This document shows, piece by piece, positions 29,815-40,371 of a DNA stretch of 64,000 bases. This DNA comes from Azolla caroliniana. Taxonomy: Eukaryota > Polypodiophyta. The position numbers and the translations under genes were made by a program. A model generated the notes under the pieces. The model had not been told where the DNA came from and did not search any database. It saw nothing but the letters and a program-made list of their open reading frames with translations. The stretch lies in NCBI GenBank assembly GCA_043228905.1, contig JBHGNT010000001.1:24490001-24554000 (forward strand), read 5' to 3'. The first letter of the stretch is position 1; each line of letters starts with the position of its first letter.

Positions 29815-30668
29815 TAGAGGCAGAGGTCATTGTCACGTCGATGTTGTCGTTGGGCATCGGTAAATGGTTGGAACCGAGCATGGTCGATCATCATTGGGAA
29901 ATGGGGGTTGACCTCCATCGAGGTATGAGTATCATTGGAGGATGGCAACTATGGCGTGCTTGGAGAAACCAATATATATGGCCTTGTGAGTGGAGCATTG
30001 TGGGAGGAAGACGGGAAGCTTCGAGTCCCTCGCTCCTCCTGTCAAAGCTCAAAAAGACTATTATCACATTGAATGGCTTAGGAGATTACTTGAGACAATG
30101 ATGTGAGCTCCAGAAAGTTTAAGAGAAGAGTCTTGACATTGTTTCGGAGCCTTCGAGGAAACTGGTGGCATAAGGCTTGGTCATCCGAGCTGACATCGCA
30201 TGCGATCTGATGAAACTCTGAAGCATAGATCGAAGCTGGATGAGTGCCTTGTTGTAAGGAATAGAGCTTCATGAGTGCCGTTCGTCACCAGTCTATTTCT
30301 CCGAATGTGGCTTCAAGCTCCGCAAGGAAGGCAGGAAAGTTGTCTAAGAGTAGGGATGAGGTCTTGATCAATGGTGCAAACCATGCTTGTGTCGGCCCAG
30401 AGAGAAGGGTGCCAACGAGGCCAACCCGAGAGAAATTTCTAGCATAACTTCGCGGTTTTAAGCGGATGATAAGCCGAATTTGATTGATGAAACCACGAAG
30501 ATGTGCCTTTGAGCCATTGAATTTGTCAGGTAGGGTAACGCTAGGTTCGAGGACATATGAATGGGAAGAGGAAGGGGTTGGGCTAGGTGTTGAGGGAGGG
30601 TGAGGCTCGACGAGTGAGGGGCTATTGGATGTGCCATTTTGAAGCTCTCGCAATGATTGACAAAGGCT
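29721..30668 (-). pseudogene. Gypsy 6 gag
   Basis: Gag capsid region: VTLPDKFNGSKAHLRGFINQ, GLVGTLLSGPTQAWFAPLIK, FPAFLAELEATFGEID, LKLYSLQQGTHPASIYASEF. The zinc knuckle follows (CLYCGTSGHVIRHF), in which the last Cys is Phe. A TAG breaks the frame at about 30290 and there are frame changes near 30080 and 29950. The N-terminus is cut by copia B. Confidence 0.83.
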
Positions 30669-31047
30669 TTTTTTAAAGTTAATATGCGGAAACTTTGACA
30701 AACCGGTTTACTCGGATAACAACAGAAAGTATACACAGGTTTAATGGAAGCTTGAATCACACAGACAGAGAGAGCAAAACAACATAAACTTAGTTCAAAA
30801 TAATAATGCTCTGTACATACAATGTGCTCTGTGAGCACTTTTATACAACAGAAGTACTGACAAGTACTTCAATGCTCCTACAAGCGACTGACACTGACTC
30901 CTAAAAATATGCCTACATACTAGGCTAGATTCGTAGGCCCCTAATGGCCTACTGGTTACAATCCGATCCGGCTCTTGGTTCCGGATACCGATCCGGATAC
31001 CTATCCGGTTCTTCGTTCCGGATCCGGTTGAGCTTGTCCACTCAACA
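30669..31047 (-). repeat. 3' LTR of copia B
   Basis: Related to copia A and C LTRs: ATGCGGAAAC near the start, CAGAGAGAGCAAAACAACA, ACAAGTACTTCAATGCTC, and the end CACTCAACA. The left border near 30669 is approximate because it lies in a T-run. Confidence 0.75.
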
Positions 31048-31335
31048 CTCCCCCTCAAGCTCAACTTGAGGTCGGATTGTAGTGTCAGTGTCGGTGTCTG
31101 CTGGTTCTTTCCTCCGGCTCCACCTCGCGTCTTCCCGCCTTGTTCGCGCTCCTCGACACGTCTGGTTCCGCTTTCCACAACCCGTCTGGTCTCGCACCTC
31201 TCGACCTCCTCGTTCGGCATGTCTACTCATAAGGCCCTTCTCAGCTCCTTTGTTGTTGCGATTTCGGCACGTCTCGACCCGTCGATTCCTCTGTGTTGGT
31301 GTCGACTTCCGCTGCCTTCTCGTCCTATTAAAAAA
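31048..31335 (-). pseudogene. Copia B pol basic tail, truncated
   Basis: After the polypurine tract the minus strand reads back through PQVELEGEC, RRKEPADTDTDTTIRP, CRGARTRREDARWSRR and RRQRKSTPTQRNRR. This is the same tail as copia C, in a different copy. The element is cut at about 31335, so RNase H and everything upstream is missing. Confidence 0.75.
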
Positions 31336-31582
31336 ATAAATGTCACATTCAATGGGTTCAAAATTTAAAAGAACAATAAACCCACACATCCTTCCAGTGT
31401 TGCATCTCTCTCCAATTGTCCCTTGTGTAATAAATTCCAGTTGAGGTTGAAGGTGCATATGTCGAGGTGAACTTATACATAGTCTTTAATTGTTGAAGGT
31501 GAGTGAGTGAGTGAGTCTCTCGCTCTCTCTCCTTCTCCTACCTCACGTAAGTGGATGTTCAAGTTACTCTCTTTCCTTCTTT

Positions 31583-31613
<31 letters not shown>

Positions 31614-34215
31614 AGATCTCTCAGACCTCTGTCTCTGTCTCTGTCTCTCTCTCAGACCTCTCTCTCTCTCTCTCAAATCTCTCTTTGCTTCTCCTGCATT
31701 CACAAGTGTTCAAGTTGTGGTGACGCTTCAGACCATCTGCACCTCTAGGCAACCACGTTTTGTGTTCGCTTTGACCCTTTTGCAACCTCAAGGCGCTCTC
31801 TACTCACTTTGTCCCCTTTGCTCACTATGTCCCCACCATCTCTGCGCGCTGGTGCTTGTTGTGTCACATCATCCAGAGCGAACAAGAGTTCTTTGCTCTT
31901 TGTTGTTGTTATTATTGTGACCCCTCTATGGTGTATCGAGAATTCTTTGCTCACTTTGTCTCCTTTGCTTGTTGTGTTCATACCATCTCTGCTCGATGTT
32001 CTTGCTGTGACCCAACATCACAACATTTATGTCTCCTCCTATTGTAGGTTTTGTTGCATGATTTACAACAAGTTGTTGGCAAATAACTTGTGACTCTACC
32101 ACATATTCATTGAGAAGCTTCAACTATTTGAGAAGAGGTATATTCTTGTTGATTTGGTTTGTAAATGTTCTTGTTATGTCTGGTTTCTCAAATGTGCTCA
32201 TTTGAGAGTCTTGTATAGAAATATGCTTGAGTCTTGTACATGCTCATTATGGTAAGTGGGTGCTATGATTATGTGATGCTATTTATATATTTTCTTCCTT
32301 AACATGTTCTTGTTGAGCATGTTTGGTGTTGTTCCTACTCTTCATTTGTCTTGTTTTTCCAATGCGTTCATTCGAGAGTCTTGTACAAAAATATGCTTGA
32401 GTCTTGTACATGTTCACATATGGTAAGGGGGCATTATGATGATATGATGTTATTTATATGTTATCTTCCTAAACATGTTCTTGTTGAGTATGTTTGTCGT
32501 CTTGTTTTTCAAATGTGTTCATTTGAGATTCTTGTACATGTTCAAATATGGAAAGGGGTGCTATGATGATATGGTCCTATGTATACGCAATGTTCCTCAA
32601 CATGTTCTTGTTGAGTATGTTTGGTGAAGTTCTTGCTCTTGTTCTATCTATTGTTCTTGTTCTTGTTCTTGTTTTATCTAGTGTTCATCCAAGAGCTGAG
32701 ATATGAATCTTGCACCTGTTGAGGCTTGGGAAAGGGTGACTCATTTAGTACTTTTGTGATGACATGTCCAAGAAGTGCTTTGTTCTTGATCTGGACTACT
32801 ATGTCATGTTCTTGTTGTTTTTGTTGATGTTGTTGCAATTGTTGTTCTTTTTATTCTGAGTGTTCATTTGTGAGTCGCGATTTAGTAATTCTGTGATGAC
32901 AAGTATATGATTTGTTATTTTTGGAAAAGACTATTATCTCATGTTCTTGTTCTTGTTGGTGGTGTTATTGTTTTGGTGTAGGGTTCATTTGAGGGTCGAG
33001 ATATGCTTGAATCTTGTACATGTATATGCTTGAATCTACTTTGCTTCTTCTTCTTCTTCTTCTTGGAAAGGGGGATGTTTGACTTAGTACTGCTATGTTG
33101 AAAAGTTGTTTTCTTGTTGTTATTATTCTTGTTCTTGTTGATTTAGTATTGTTGTCTAGACATATTTATAGTGTGGTAATCTACTGTGTGATCTAGGAAT
33201 GGTATTCTGCTATGTATTTTGATGTGTGACGTACTTAGTAGTTTATAGCTATGTAAGGGAGTTAATACTATGTTGTGGAAGCTTTTTTTGAAGAAGAGTA
33301 GGAACTAGAAAAATGACAAAGAAGACACCCACGAAGAAGGCAATAGTCAAAGATGAAGTGATGACACCCACAAAGGAAAGAATGTGGACCCCCCAGCAAA
33401 GAAAGTAAATAGACACACACCAAAGAAAGGGTGAAGCGCATGTGAAGTTCAAGTGACATTGAAGTTGACTGGGAAGACTTTACTTGTCACCAGTCATCAC
33501 ATTATAGAGAGTCCTCCAATACAAACACTGGCTTGAAGTCTAAGGATACCGGTGAGGATATCTCTCCTTCTACCTTTTATGGTTTATATTTTTCTCCTTT
33601 AGCTATTAAGTTGTAGTTTGTGTCTCCAAGTCTATGTGTGTATTTTGTGGCCTCGAATTCAGGCTCGAGGTTATGGATGTTGTGATTACACCGTGTACAC
33701 ACTCATTCTGCAATTAGTTGTACTATTGGTTTAGTACTAGTATCCATTCTATATTTAGGTGGGCTAGGACAAGCATAGTACACACTTCAGGAGACCTTTA
33801 GGTGTACATGTGGTGTAGTACTAGAATCCATCCTATATTTAGGTGAGCTAGTACTAACATAGTACACACTTCTTTTCTACAACTAATTGTAAAGTTGGTT
33901 TAGTACTAGTATCCATTCTATATTTAGGTGGGCTAATACTTGCATAGTACACACTTCAGGAGACCTTTAGGGGTACACTTGGTGTAGTACTAGAATCCAT
34001 CCTATATTTTGGTGAGCTAGTAATAACATAGTACACACTTCATTCTACAATTAGTTGTATTGTAGGTTTAGTACTAGAATCTATTCTATATTTAGGTGGG
34101 CTAGTACTAGTATAGTCTACAAAAGTAGAGAATCACGCCGATGTAACAGTAGGCAGGAGTGTGAACCTTAACCTTGTATGTTAATTGAGATTGTTATTGA
34201 CACTGGTATTGTTGG
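31336..34215. other. AT-rich region without recognisable genes, with tandem repeats
   Basis: No transposon protein is readable here. A CT-rich tract lies at 31501-31690. Around 32190-32620 a unit containing TTGAGTCTTGTACATG and AACATGTTCTTGTTGAG recurs about every 168 bp. Around 33729-34120 another unit (GGTTTAGTACTAGTATCC, ATAGTACACACTTC) recurs at about 167-169 bp with an internal half-repeat. TTGTTCTTG microsatellite-like runs are frequent. This could be the 5' region or introns of the ORF at 34216. Confidence 0.6.
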
Positions 34216-35100
34216 GTGCATTCAGATTTAGTTGGACAAGAACTAGGAGATGAACAAATACAAGAAGATGATTTAGGCACTCTATGGAGCAGAGATGAAG
34301 ACTCTAAGATCGTGTCTATGCCTTGCACAAAAGTTGACTCTGACAACACCGCAACCACACATGAGGATTGTGAAGAAAACACCGCATTCAATTTAGAAGA
34401 GGAGAACGACTATAAAAAGAATGAGGTTTCTAGCATTATCCATGAGGAGGAGCACATGGGTACTAAAAACGATGTGGACAACACCATCCAGGATGAGTCT
34501 GCAAAAAACACAACTACCAACCACAAAGAGGAGCACATGTGCACTAAGAAAGATGTGGACAACACCATCCTGGATGAATTTGCGAAAAACACCGCTACCA
34601 CCCATGAAGAAAAACACATGGGTACTGCAAAATATATGGATGACACCATCCCGGATGAGTGAGTGAAAAACACATCTACCACCCATGAAGAGGAGCACAT
34701 GGGTACTACGAGACATGTGGACAACATCATCCCAGATGTGTGTGTGAAAAACACAACTACTACCCACGAGGAGGAGTACATGGTTACGAAGAAAGATGTG
34801 GACAACATCAGCTAGGATGAGTCTCAAAAAATTACCACTACCACCCACGAAGAGGAGCCGCACCAAATGAAGGACGAGGAATCCAAGGACATCCAGGAGG
34901 TGCATGATGATATTTCTATCAACCGCACCTTTTTGGATGATTGTGCATCTCATGTTGATATAAACAATGAAGTAGGAAACTCAAGGGGGGTGCCACCATT
35001 CCAAGGAGATGATGTTGTCCTATTGGCCTCCGATGATGAAGTGCCACTCAGTACTATGCAGAAGGGTGTAAAATCAATGAAGGAGATGATCAGTTCTTGA
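34216..35100 (+). pseudogene. ORF with tandem 27-residue acidic repeats
   Basis: I do not recognise this protein. One + strand frame runs from 34216 to 35100 with two in-frame stops (about 34660 and 34813). It has an acidic start (GQELGDEQIQEDDLGTLW), then about six repeats of 81 bp with the pattern THEEEHMGTKKDVDNTI-DES-KNT, then a non-repeated end (FLDDCASHVDINNEVGNSRG, GDDVVLLASDDEVPLSTMQK). A possible 3' splice site (GGGTGCATTCAG) lies just before the frame, so it may be an exon of a longer gene. The reverse strand is also open over the repeats but hydrophobic and less plausible. Confidence 0.5.
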
Positions 35101-35309
35101 TGCATTACAAGTACCAGAAAATACTAGTGCCAAAGATTTTATGGGTCATGGTATGTACTTGTTATTGTCATATCGAAATGATATATCTTTTTAATACTTA
35201 TTATGTGTCAAATTGATATGTCTGACATTGTTTTTGTTCTCTCTAAGTATGAATATGATGTTTTATGAGAAGATGAATGTTGAGTCCATTACACTCCAAA
35301 GATGTTTAT

Positions 35310-35480
35310 GACATCATGTACCTCTTGAGGGACCTTGGAGACAATTTACTTCCCTTGTGCTTTTTTTGAGTCATAGTGAACTTGATTGTGATAATGACCT
35401 CAACATAGATTATGGTGGTGGGTGCATCTTTACTAAAGCATACATGTGGGAGAACTGCCGTAACTTTGCATAATAGTTGT
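35310..35480 (-). pseudogene. Partial copy of the 3' end of the gene at 40372-41272
   Basis: Shares long blocks with 40400-40585 in the same orientation: CTTGAGGGACCTTG, GAGTCATAGTGAACTTGATTG, TGATAATG, ATAGATTATGGT and TTTGCATAATAGTTG. The frame is not kept. It flanks the 66-bp array on the left, while the fuller copy flanks it on the right. Confidence 0.65.
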
Positions 35481-35484
35481 TATA

Positions 35485-36143
35485 GTGAACAAAAGAGGAT
35501 ATATACATGACTAGAAACAGTTAACACAGTAAGAGCACCAAACACTTTATGAAAACCAAAGAGGATATATACATTACTAGAAACAGTTAGCATGATAAGA
35601 GCACCAAATACTTTATGAAAATCAAAGAGGATATATACTGTACTAGAAACAGTTAACACTATAAGAGGACCAAATACTTTATGAAAACAAAAGAGGATAT
35701 TACATTACTAGAAAAATTTACCACTATAAGAGCACCAAACACTTAACAAACACCAAAGCGGATATATACATTACTAGAAACAGTTAACACTACAAGAGCA
35801 TCAATTTACCACTATAAGAGCACCAAACACTTAACAAACACCAAAGCGGATATATACATTACTAGAAACAGTTAACACTACAAGAGCATCAATTTACCAC
35901 TATAAGAGCACCAAACACTTAACGAACACCAAAGCGGATATATACATTACTAAAAACAGTTAATACTACAAGAGCATCAAACACTTTATGAAAACCAAAA
36001 AGGATAATACACTACGAGAAACAGTTAACACTACAAGGGCACCAAACACTTTATGAAAACCAAAGAGGATAATATATTACTAGAAATAGTTAACACTATA
36101 AGAGCACCACACACTTTATGAAAACAAAAGAGGATATTACATT
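35485..36143. repeat. 66-bp tandem repeat array, left part
   Basis: About ten imperfect copies of a 66-bp unit: TTACTAGAAACAGTTAACAC, TATAAGAGCACCAAACACTT, TATGAAAACCAAAGAGGATA and TATACA. A higher-order duplication is visible around 35750-35900. Copia D interrupts the array at 36143. Confidence 0.9.
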
Positions 36144-36572
36144 TGTTAAGTAATTAGGGTTAATTAGAGACTAATTATATGGTTACGTTAAGCAGCGGAA
36201 GATTAGTATGATATGCGCGTGAGAGTGTGTGAGAGGAAGAGAGAGAGAGAGGAAGTTACACTTATGAGCACGAAGATAAATGGGGGATGATTGACTATAT
36301 TGAAAAGTGTCATCAACATACAAAAATACCCACAATGAGGTATATATACAACCCATGTGCAAAGGTGCACATGTGTGGGTAGAACATAGGTACTTATGTG
36401 TAAGTCCTACATTAAATGTACTAAGGAGTGGAGGATCTAGAATATCCCACTTAAGTACAAGGTCCTATTTAAAGGCTTAAGGTGAACACATTAACTAGAT
36501 TCGATCTAGGTAACTACTAAGTTACATGTGTTGACTAACTAGATTAAACTAGTTGAGCTTGATATCTCAACA
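36144..36572 (-). repeat. 3' LTR of copia D
   Basis: 429 bp, + strand TGTTAAGTAATTAGGG to GATATCTCAACA. A polypurine tract (CTTGAGCTTGAGGGGGCG on the element's strand) adjoins at 36573-36590. A second tract-like CTTGAGGGGGAG lies at about 36730-36741. Confidence 0.94.
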
Positions 36573-36918
36573 CGCCCCCTCAAGCTCAAGTGTGAGGCGT
36601 CCAATGTCCGGTTTAGCTTCCTTTGGCTTCGTCGGCATCAGTGCGGCTTGCGGCTTTCTTCGCGGCGTTGCACGGCTCTCCGCGGCTTTGTTGTGCGGCA
36701 TTGCGCGGCTTTCTTCGCGGCTTATTCTCCCCCTCAAGCCTGTGACGAAGGCTTGGATCCTCGGGCTCTTGTTTGGCCACTACCTTCATTGCGAGGGCAT
36801 AGTGATGGGCCATATACTTGTTGTAGGCGTAACGAGTGACTTGGGTCTTCGCTCGTGATGAGCGGCGGAGTTTCTCGTTTGTCGATGTGAGCGCCTTCTT
36901 TACTCCGGGTGTCCTCAT
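36573..36918 (-). pseudogene. Copia D linker joined to a short basic tail
   Basis: The minus-strand frame has LRRSSRAKTQVTRYAYNKYM and HHYALAMKVVAKQEPEDPS, which in copia C precede RT. It then switches to LEGENKPRRKPRNAAQQSRG, a basic stretch built on AAGCCGCG repeats, ending before the LTR. The whole RT/RNase H segment (about 1.5 kb in copia C) is missing between these parts. Confidence 0.8.
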
Positions 36919-36933
36919 GATGGGTACACCAAA

Positions 36934-38502
36934 CTAACTGTCTAGTGAGTGAGCCGAATCATCCAAATCACAATCGTCGGGGTGGACCTCGACTTTGTAT
37001 TCGGGCATCTTACCTTTGCCTTTGTCGGATTTCGGACTTGTCCGCGACGTGTTTTCATCGCGCGGAGGCTCTTGTGGGCCAATTACCTCGGTAGAGCTTG
37101 GATTGTCCTTCGGTGGAGGATTTGGCTGAGTTTCATCATCCGAGTTGGCGTTCAACTCTTCCTCGATCGGGTCGGATGGAGTCGCATCGGGCTTATACCA
37201 AGATGTCGATTCGTCGAAAACGACGTCGCGACTTATCCGCACTGCTCGGGTCAAAGGGTTGAAGCACTTGTACGCCTTTTTCACGGACAAGTATCCTATG
37301 AGGATACATTCTTCTGACTTCGCGTCGGGCTTCTCTCGACTTTCTTTCGGGATGCGTACATTCGCAATGATTCCGAGCACCTTGAGGTGTGAGAGGATGG
37401 GCTTTCTTCCAACGAAGATCTCATATGGAGTAAGCTCGTGCACGCTATTTGTGGTGCATCGATTCATGAGATAGACGGCCGTGGATGTTGCTGCCACCCA
37501 ATAGAAGTTTGGCATGTGCTTCTCACGCATCATGGTGCGTGCTACCTCGAGTATTTGCCGATTCTTTCTCTCGGCTACTCCGTTTTGTTGGGGAGTGTGT
37601 TGGCATGAGAATTCTCTACGAATGCCTTCACCTTGGAGGTAGGAGGTGAACTCGTCAGAGAAGTACTCCTTTCCTCCGTCCGATCGTAGGCATCGAATGT
37701 GCCGACCGGTTTGTTCCTTCACTTGGCTTTTGAGCCTTTGAAAGTGGGAGAGCACTTCTCTCTTCTTCTTCATCGGGTATATCCACGCGTAGCAGGAGTG
37801 GTCGTCGATGAAGGTGACGTAGTAGTGGCATCCGCCGAGCATCGGCGTTTGAGCCAGTCCCCATACATTCGAGTGTATGACGTTGAGGAGGCCTTTGCTT
37901 GTGGAGCTCTCCTTCAGGAATGAGAGTCGATGTTGTTTAAAGAGTTCACACGCTTCGCATACTCGGTCGACTCGTTTCGACTCGAATGTTGGAAGTCCGA
38001 TGACGACTCCGTTTGTTTGCATAGCTCGGAGCCGTTGGAGGTTGATGTGGCTGATTCTTTTGTGCCACAACTCGATGAAGCAACCTTCATTGTTGTAGCG
38101 GACTTGCATGGCTTCCTCCACGATTTGGCCAACCGAGACCAAATTCTTTGTTATTGTGGGCACATGCAAGACATTCTTGATGCAGGTTTGCTCGCCTTCT
38201 TTCTCGAATGGGACATCGCTGATGTGCCGAATGGAATGTGAAGTGTCGTCTCTGGTCTCTATGTAGCCGAGTCGATCCGGCGCTCGCAAGTCGCGAAACC
38301 ACTCTTGGTGCGACGTCATGTGGTGCGAGGCGCCGGAGTCTACGAACCACGCGTGTTCGGAGTTGGAGGTGCTTGCGGAGTTTGCAGGATCGGAGGCCAT
38401 CATAGAGTTCACTCTATGCCTCATCACGAAGAGTCTGTCGTAGTCCGCGTATTCCGCGTTCGTGGCGTAATTTGTGAGTTGCCGACTTGTTGAAGCCGAC
38501 AC
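36934..38502 (-). CDS. Copia D protease and integrase
   Basis: An unbroken 522-codon frame, the longest in the window. It starts within the region after the zinc knuckle. It has the protease active site (WFVDSGASHHMTSHQEWF), LHVPTITKNLVSVGQIV, the integrase zinc domain (LWHKRISHINLQRLRAM, CEACELFKQHR), and a core with Asn for the first Asp (HSNVWG), the second Asp in LRSDGGKEY and Glu in NGVAERKNR. The C-terminal part is LSHLKVLGIIANVRIPKESR and CILIGYLSVKKAYKCFNP, with an acidic linker after it. About 100 internal residues after the protease are shorter than in copia C. Confidence 0.92.
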   Translation of the reverse strand: MSASTSRQLTNYATNAEYADYDRLFVMRHRVNSMMASDPANSASTSNSEHAWFVDSGASHHMTSHQEWFRDLRAPDRLGYIETRDDTSHSIRHISDVPFEKEGEQTCIKNVLHVPTITKNLVSVGQIVEEAMQVRYNNEGCFIELWHKRISHINLQRLRAMQTNGVVIGLPTFESKRVDRVCEACELFKQHRLSFLKESSTSKGLLNVIHSNVWGLAQTPMLGGCHYYVTFIDDHSCYAWIYPMKKKREVLSHFQRLKSQVKEQTGRHIRCLRSDGGKEYFSDEFTSYLQGEGIRREFSCQHTPQQNGVAERKNRQILEVARTMMREKHMPNFYWVAATSTAVYLMNRCTTNSVHELTPYEIFVGRKPILSHLKVLGIIANVRIPKESREKPDAKSEECILIGYLSVKKAYKCFNPLTRAVRISRDVVFDESTSWYKPDATPSDPIEEELNANSDDETQPNPPPKDNPSSTEVIGPQEPPRDENTSRTSPKSDKGKGKMPEYKVEVHPDDCDLDDSAHSLDS

Positions 38503-39336
38503 GCTTCATCTTTTTCGGCACTCCTCTTTGTGATGGCCGATTTTGTTGCAATAGTTGCACGTAGGTGGCATTGTTCGCCAACCTTGTTTGGCGTGGAAGC
38601 TCCCCCTTCTTGTGAAGGTTCCTTGATGGCTTCCGTTTCCTTGCCGAAATTGTGAATTCCCTTCGTGGGATAGGTCGAATTGACCTCTTCCGCTTCGATC
38701 TCGTCTATGGGCACCATCCGTATCAGAGAAGAGCATTTGTCCTTCCGATGTGTTGGTCTTTGATTGAACGTGGTTTTCTTCGACCAATAGCATTGATTGG
38801 AGGTTGAAGAACGAGGGAGGGGTATCTCTCGCCTAGATTGTCGTTCTCAACGAGTTGAATTGTTGTGCGAGGCCGCCCAAGCATACTTGCACCATCTCGT
38901 CTTCGTCGATGTTGCCGTTGATGGAGCCAAGCGAGTCGCAAATGCTCTTGATCTTGGCGGTGTAGTCTGTCACGGACATTTCTTTTTGTTGTATGTTGTT
39001 CAACTCTTGCCAGAGTTGAAGATTGCACGCGGATGTGTTCGCGGCGAAAATCTTCTTGAGATTTTCCCATGCCTCTTTGGGCATCTTGGCGTCACGAATG
39101 TGGCTAAGCATGTGGTCGTTTACACATGTTGCCAAGAAATACATTACCCGACTCGCGCCTTGCTCCCACGTTGGGTAGTTGGCGTGTGTGATTTCGGGTT
39201 TGTTTTCTTGTGCGTCATTGATGTAGCTCCAATACCCTTGGCCGACAAGGTATTGATTCATCTTGTATTCCCAAGATGAATAGTTGCTTCGGTCTAGCTT
39301 TTCGCTAGGGAGTGAGCTTCCCATTTGTGTATTCAT
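38503..39336 (-). pseudogene. Copia D gag
   Basis: Starts at ATG 39336 (MNTQMGSSLPSEKLDRSNYS) and reads SWEYKMNQYLVGQGYWSYIN, RVMYFLATCVNDHMLSHIRD, AWENLKKIFAANTS, MSVTDYTAKIKSICDSLGSI, DEDEMVQVCLGGLAQQF. A TAG (about 38834) interrupts it, then ARDTPPSFFNLQSMLLVEEN and an intact CCHC knuckle (CNYCNKIGHHKEEC) followed by TGA. Apart from the two stops the frame runs on into the protease ORF. Confidence 0.88.
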
Positions 39337-39495
39337 GTTGATTGTTGTGTCTTCCGTTTTGTTTTTCTTCTCTTGGTCGCGTACACGTCCTTCGTAGCGG
39401 CACTACGGTAGCAGATAGCGAATAGCCGGGATTTGTCGTCCGCGTCTCAAACACACAATCACGAATAAGCGATGGGCTTAGTGGATTTCCTAAAC

Positions 39496-39512
39496 CATGC
39501 ACTCTGATACCA
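39496..39512 (-). promoter_or_regulatory. Primer-binding site of copia D
   Basis: The minus strand reads TGGTATCAGAGTGCATG directly after the LTR, an initiator Met-tRNA primer site. Confidence 0.92.
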
Positions 39513-39941
39513 TGTTAAGTAATTAGGGTTAATTAGAGACTAATTATATGGTTACATTCAGCAGCGGAAGATTAGTATGATATGTGCGTGAGAGTGTGTG
39601 AGAGGAAGAGAGAGAGAGAGGAAGTTACACTTATGAGCACGAAGATAAATGGGGGATGATTGACTATATTGAAAAGTGTCATCAACATACAAAAATACCC
39701 ACAATGAGGTATATATACAACCCATGTGCAAAGGTGCACATGTGTGGGTAGAACATAGGTACTTATGTGTAAGTCCTACATTAAATGTACTAAGGAGTGG
39801 AGGATCTAGAATATCCCACTTAAGTACAAGGTCCTATTTAAAGGCTTAAGGTGAACACATTAACTAGATTCGATCTAGGTAACTACTAAGTTACATGTGT
39901 TGACTAACTAGATTAAACTAGTTGAGCTTGATATCTCAACA
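39513..39941 (-). repeat. 5' LTR of copia D
   Basis: 429 bp, virtually identical to 36144-36572. The visible differences are in GGTTACATTCAGC (versus GTTAAGC) and GATATGTGCG (versus GCGCG). Confidence 0.94.
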
Positions 39942-40273
39942 ACATTACTAGAAAATTTTAACACTATAAGAGCACCAAACACTTAACGAACACCAAAGAG
40001 GACATATACATTACTAGAAACAATTAACAATACAAGAGCAACAAACACTTTCTGAAAACCAAAGAAGATAATACATCACTAGAAACATTTAACATTATAT
40101 TAGCACCAAACACTTTATGAAAACCAAAGAGGATAATATATTACTAGAAAAATTTAGCACTATATAAGCACCAATCACTTCATGCAAACCAAAGAGGATA
40201 TATACATTACTAGAAACAATTAACACTATAAGAGTGCCAAACACTTTAGGAAAACCAAAGAGGATATATATTG
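39942..40273. repeat. 66-bp tandem repeat array, right part
   Basis: About five more copies of the same unit, in phase with the left part after removing copia D and one ACATT. It ends near 40273; 40274-40371 is AT-rich spacer. Confidence 0.9.
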
Positions 40274-40371
40274 ATGAATTTGTCATCCCTAATTAGGATA
40301 ATTTGTGAAGTTAAATATGAAGATCACTTGCCATTCTACAAGGTTTCTACAATGTATTAACAGTTAAAATT

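Larger units (their letters stand above)
36144..39941 (-). mobile_element. Copia D: young Ty1/copia element lacking RT and RNase H
   Basis: A 3.8-kb minus-strand element with 429-bp LTRs (36144-36572 and 39513-39941) and the exact target duplication ACATT (36139-36143 and 39942-39946). The two LTRs differ at only about three positions that I can find, the most similar pair in the window. Gag, protease and integrase are present; RT and RNase H are deleted. It must have moved, if at all in this form, with RT supplied by another element. Confidence 0.93.

Noticed and set aside
34393-34953. Minus-strand 186-codon frame with hydrophobic repeats (HVLLFMGG)
   Set aside because: Mirror of the acidic-repeat ORF on the + strand; hydrophobicity is the antisense of acidic codons and there is no start context or continuation.
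35485-40273. CRISPR-like or CACTA-type interpretation of the 66-bp array
   Set aside because: Units are contiguous without spacers, so it is not CRISPR. CACTAC-like strings occur but no terminal inverted repeats or transposase were found.
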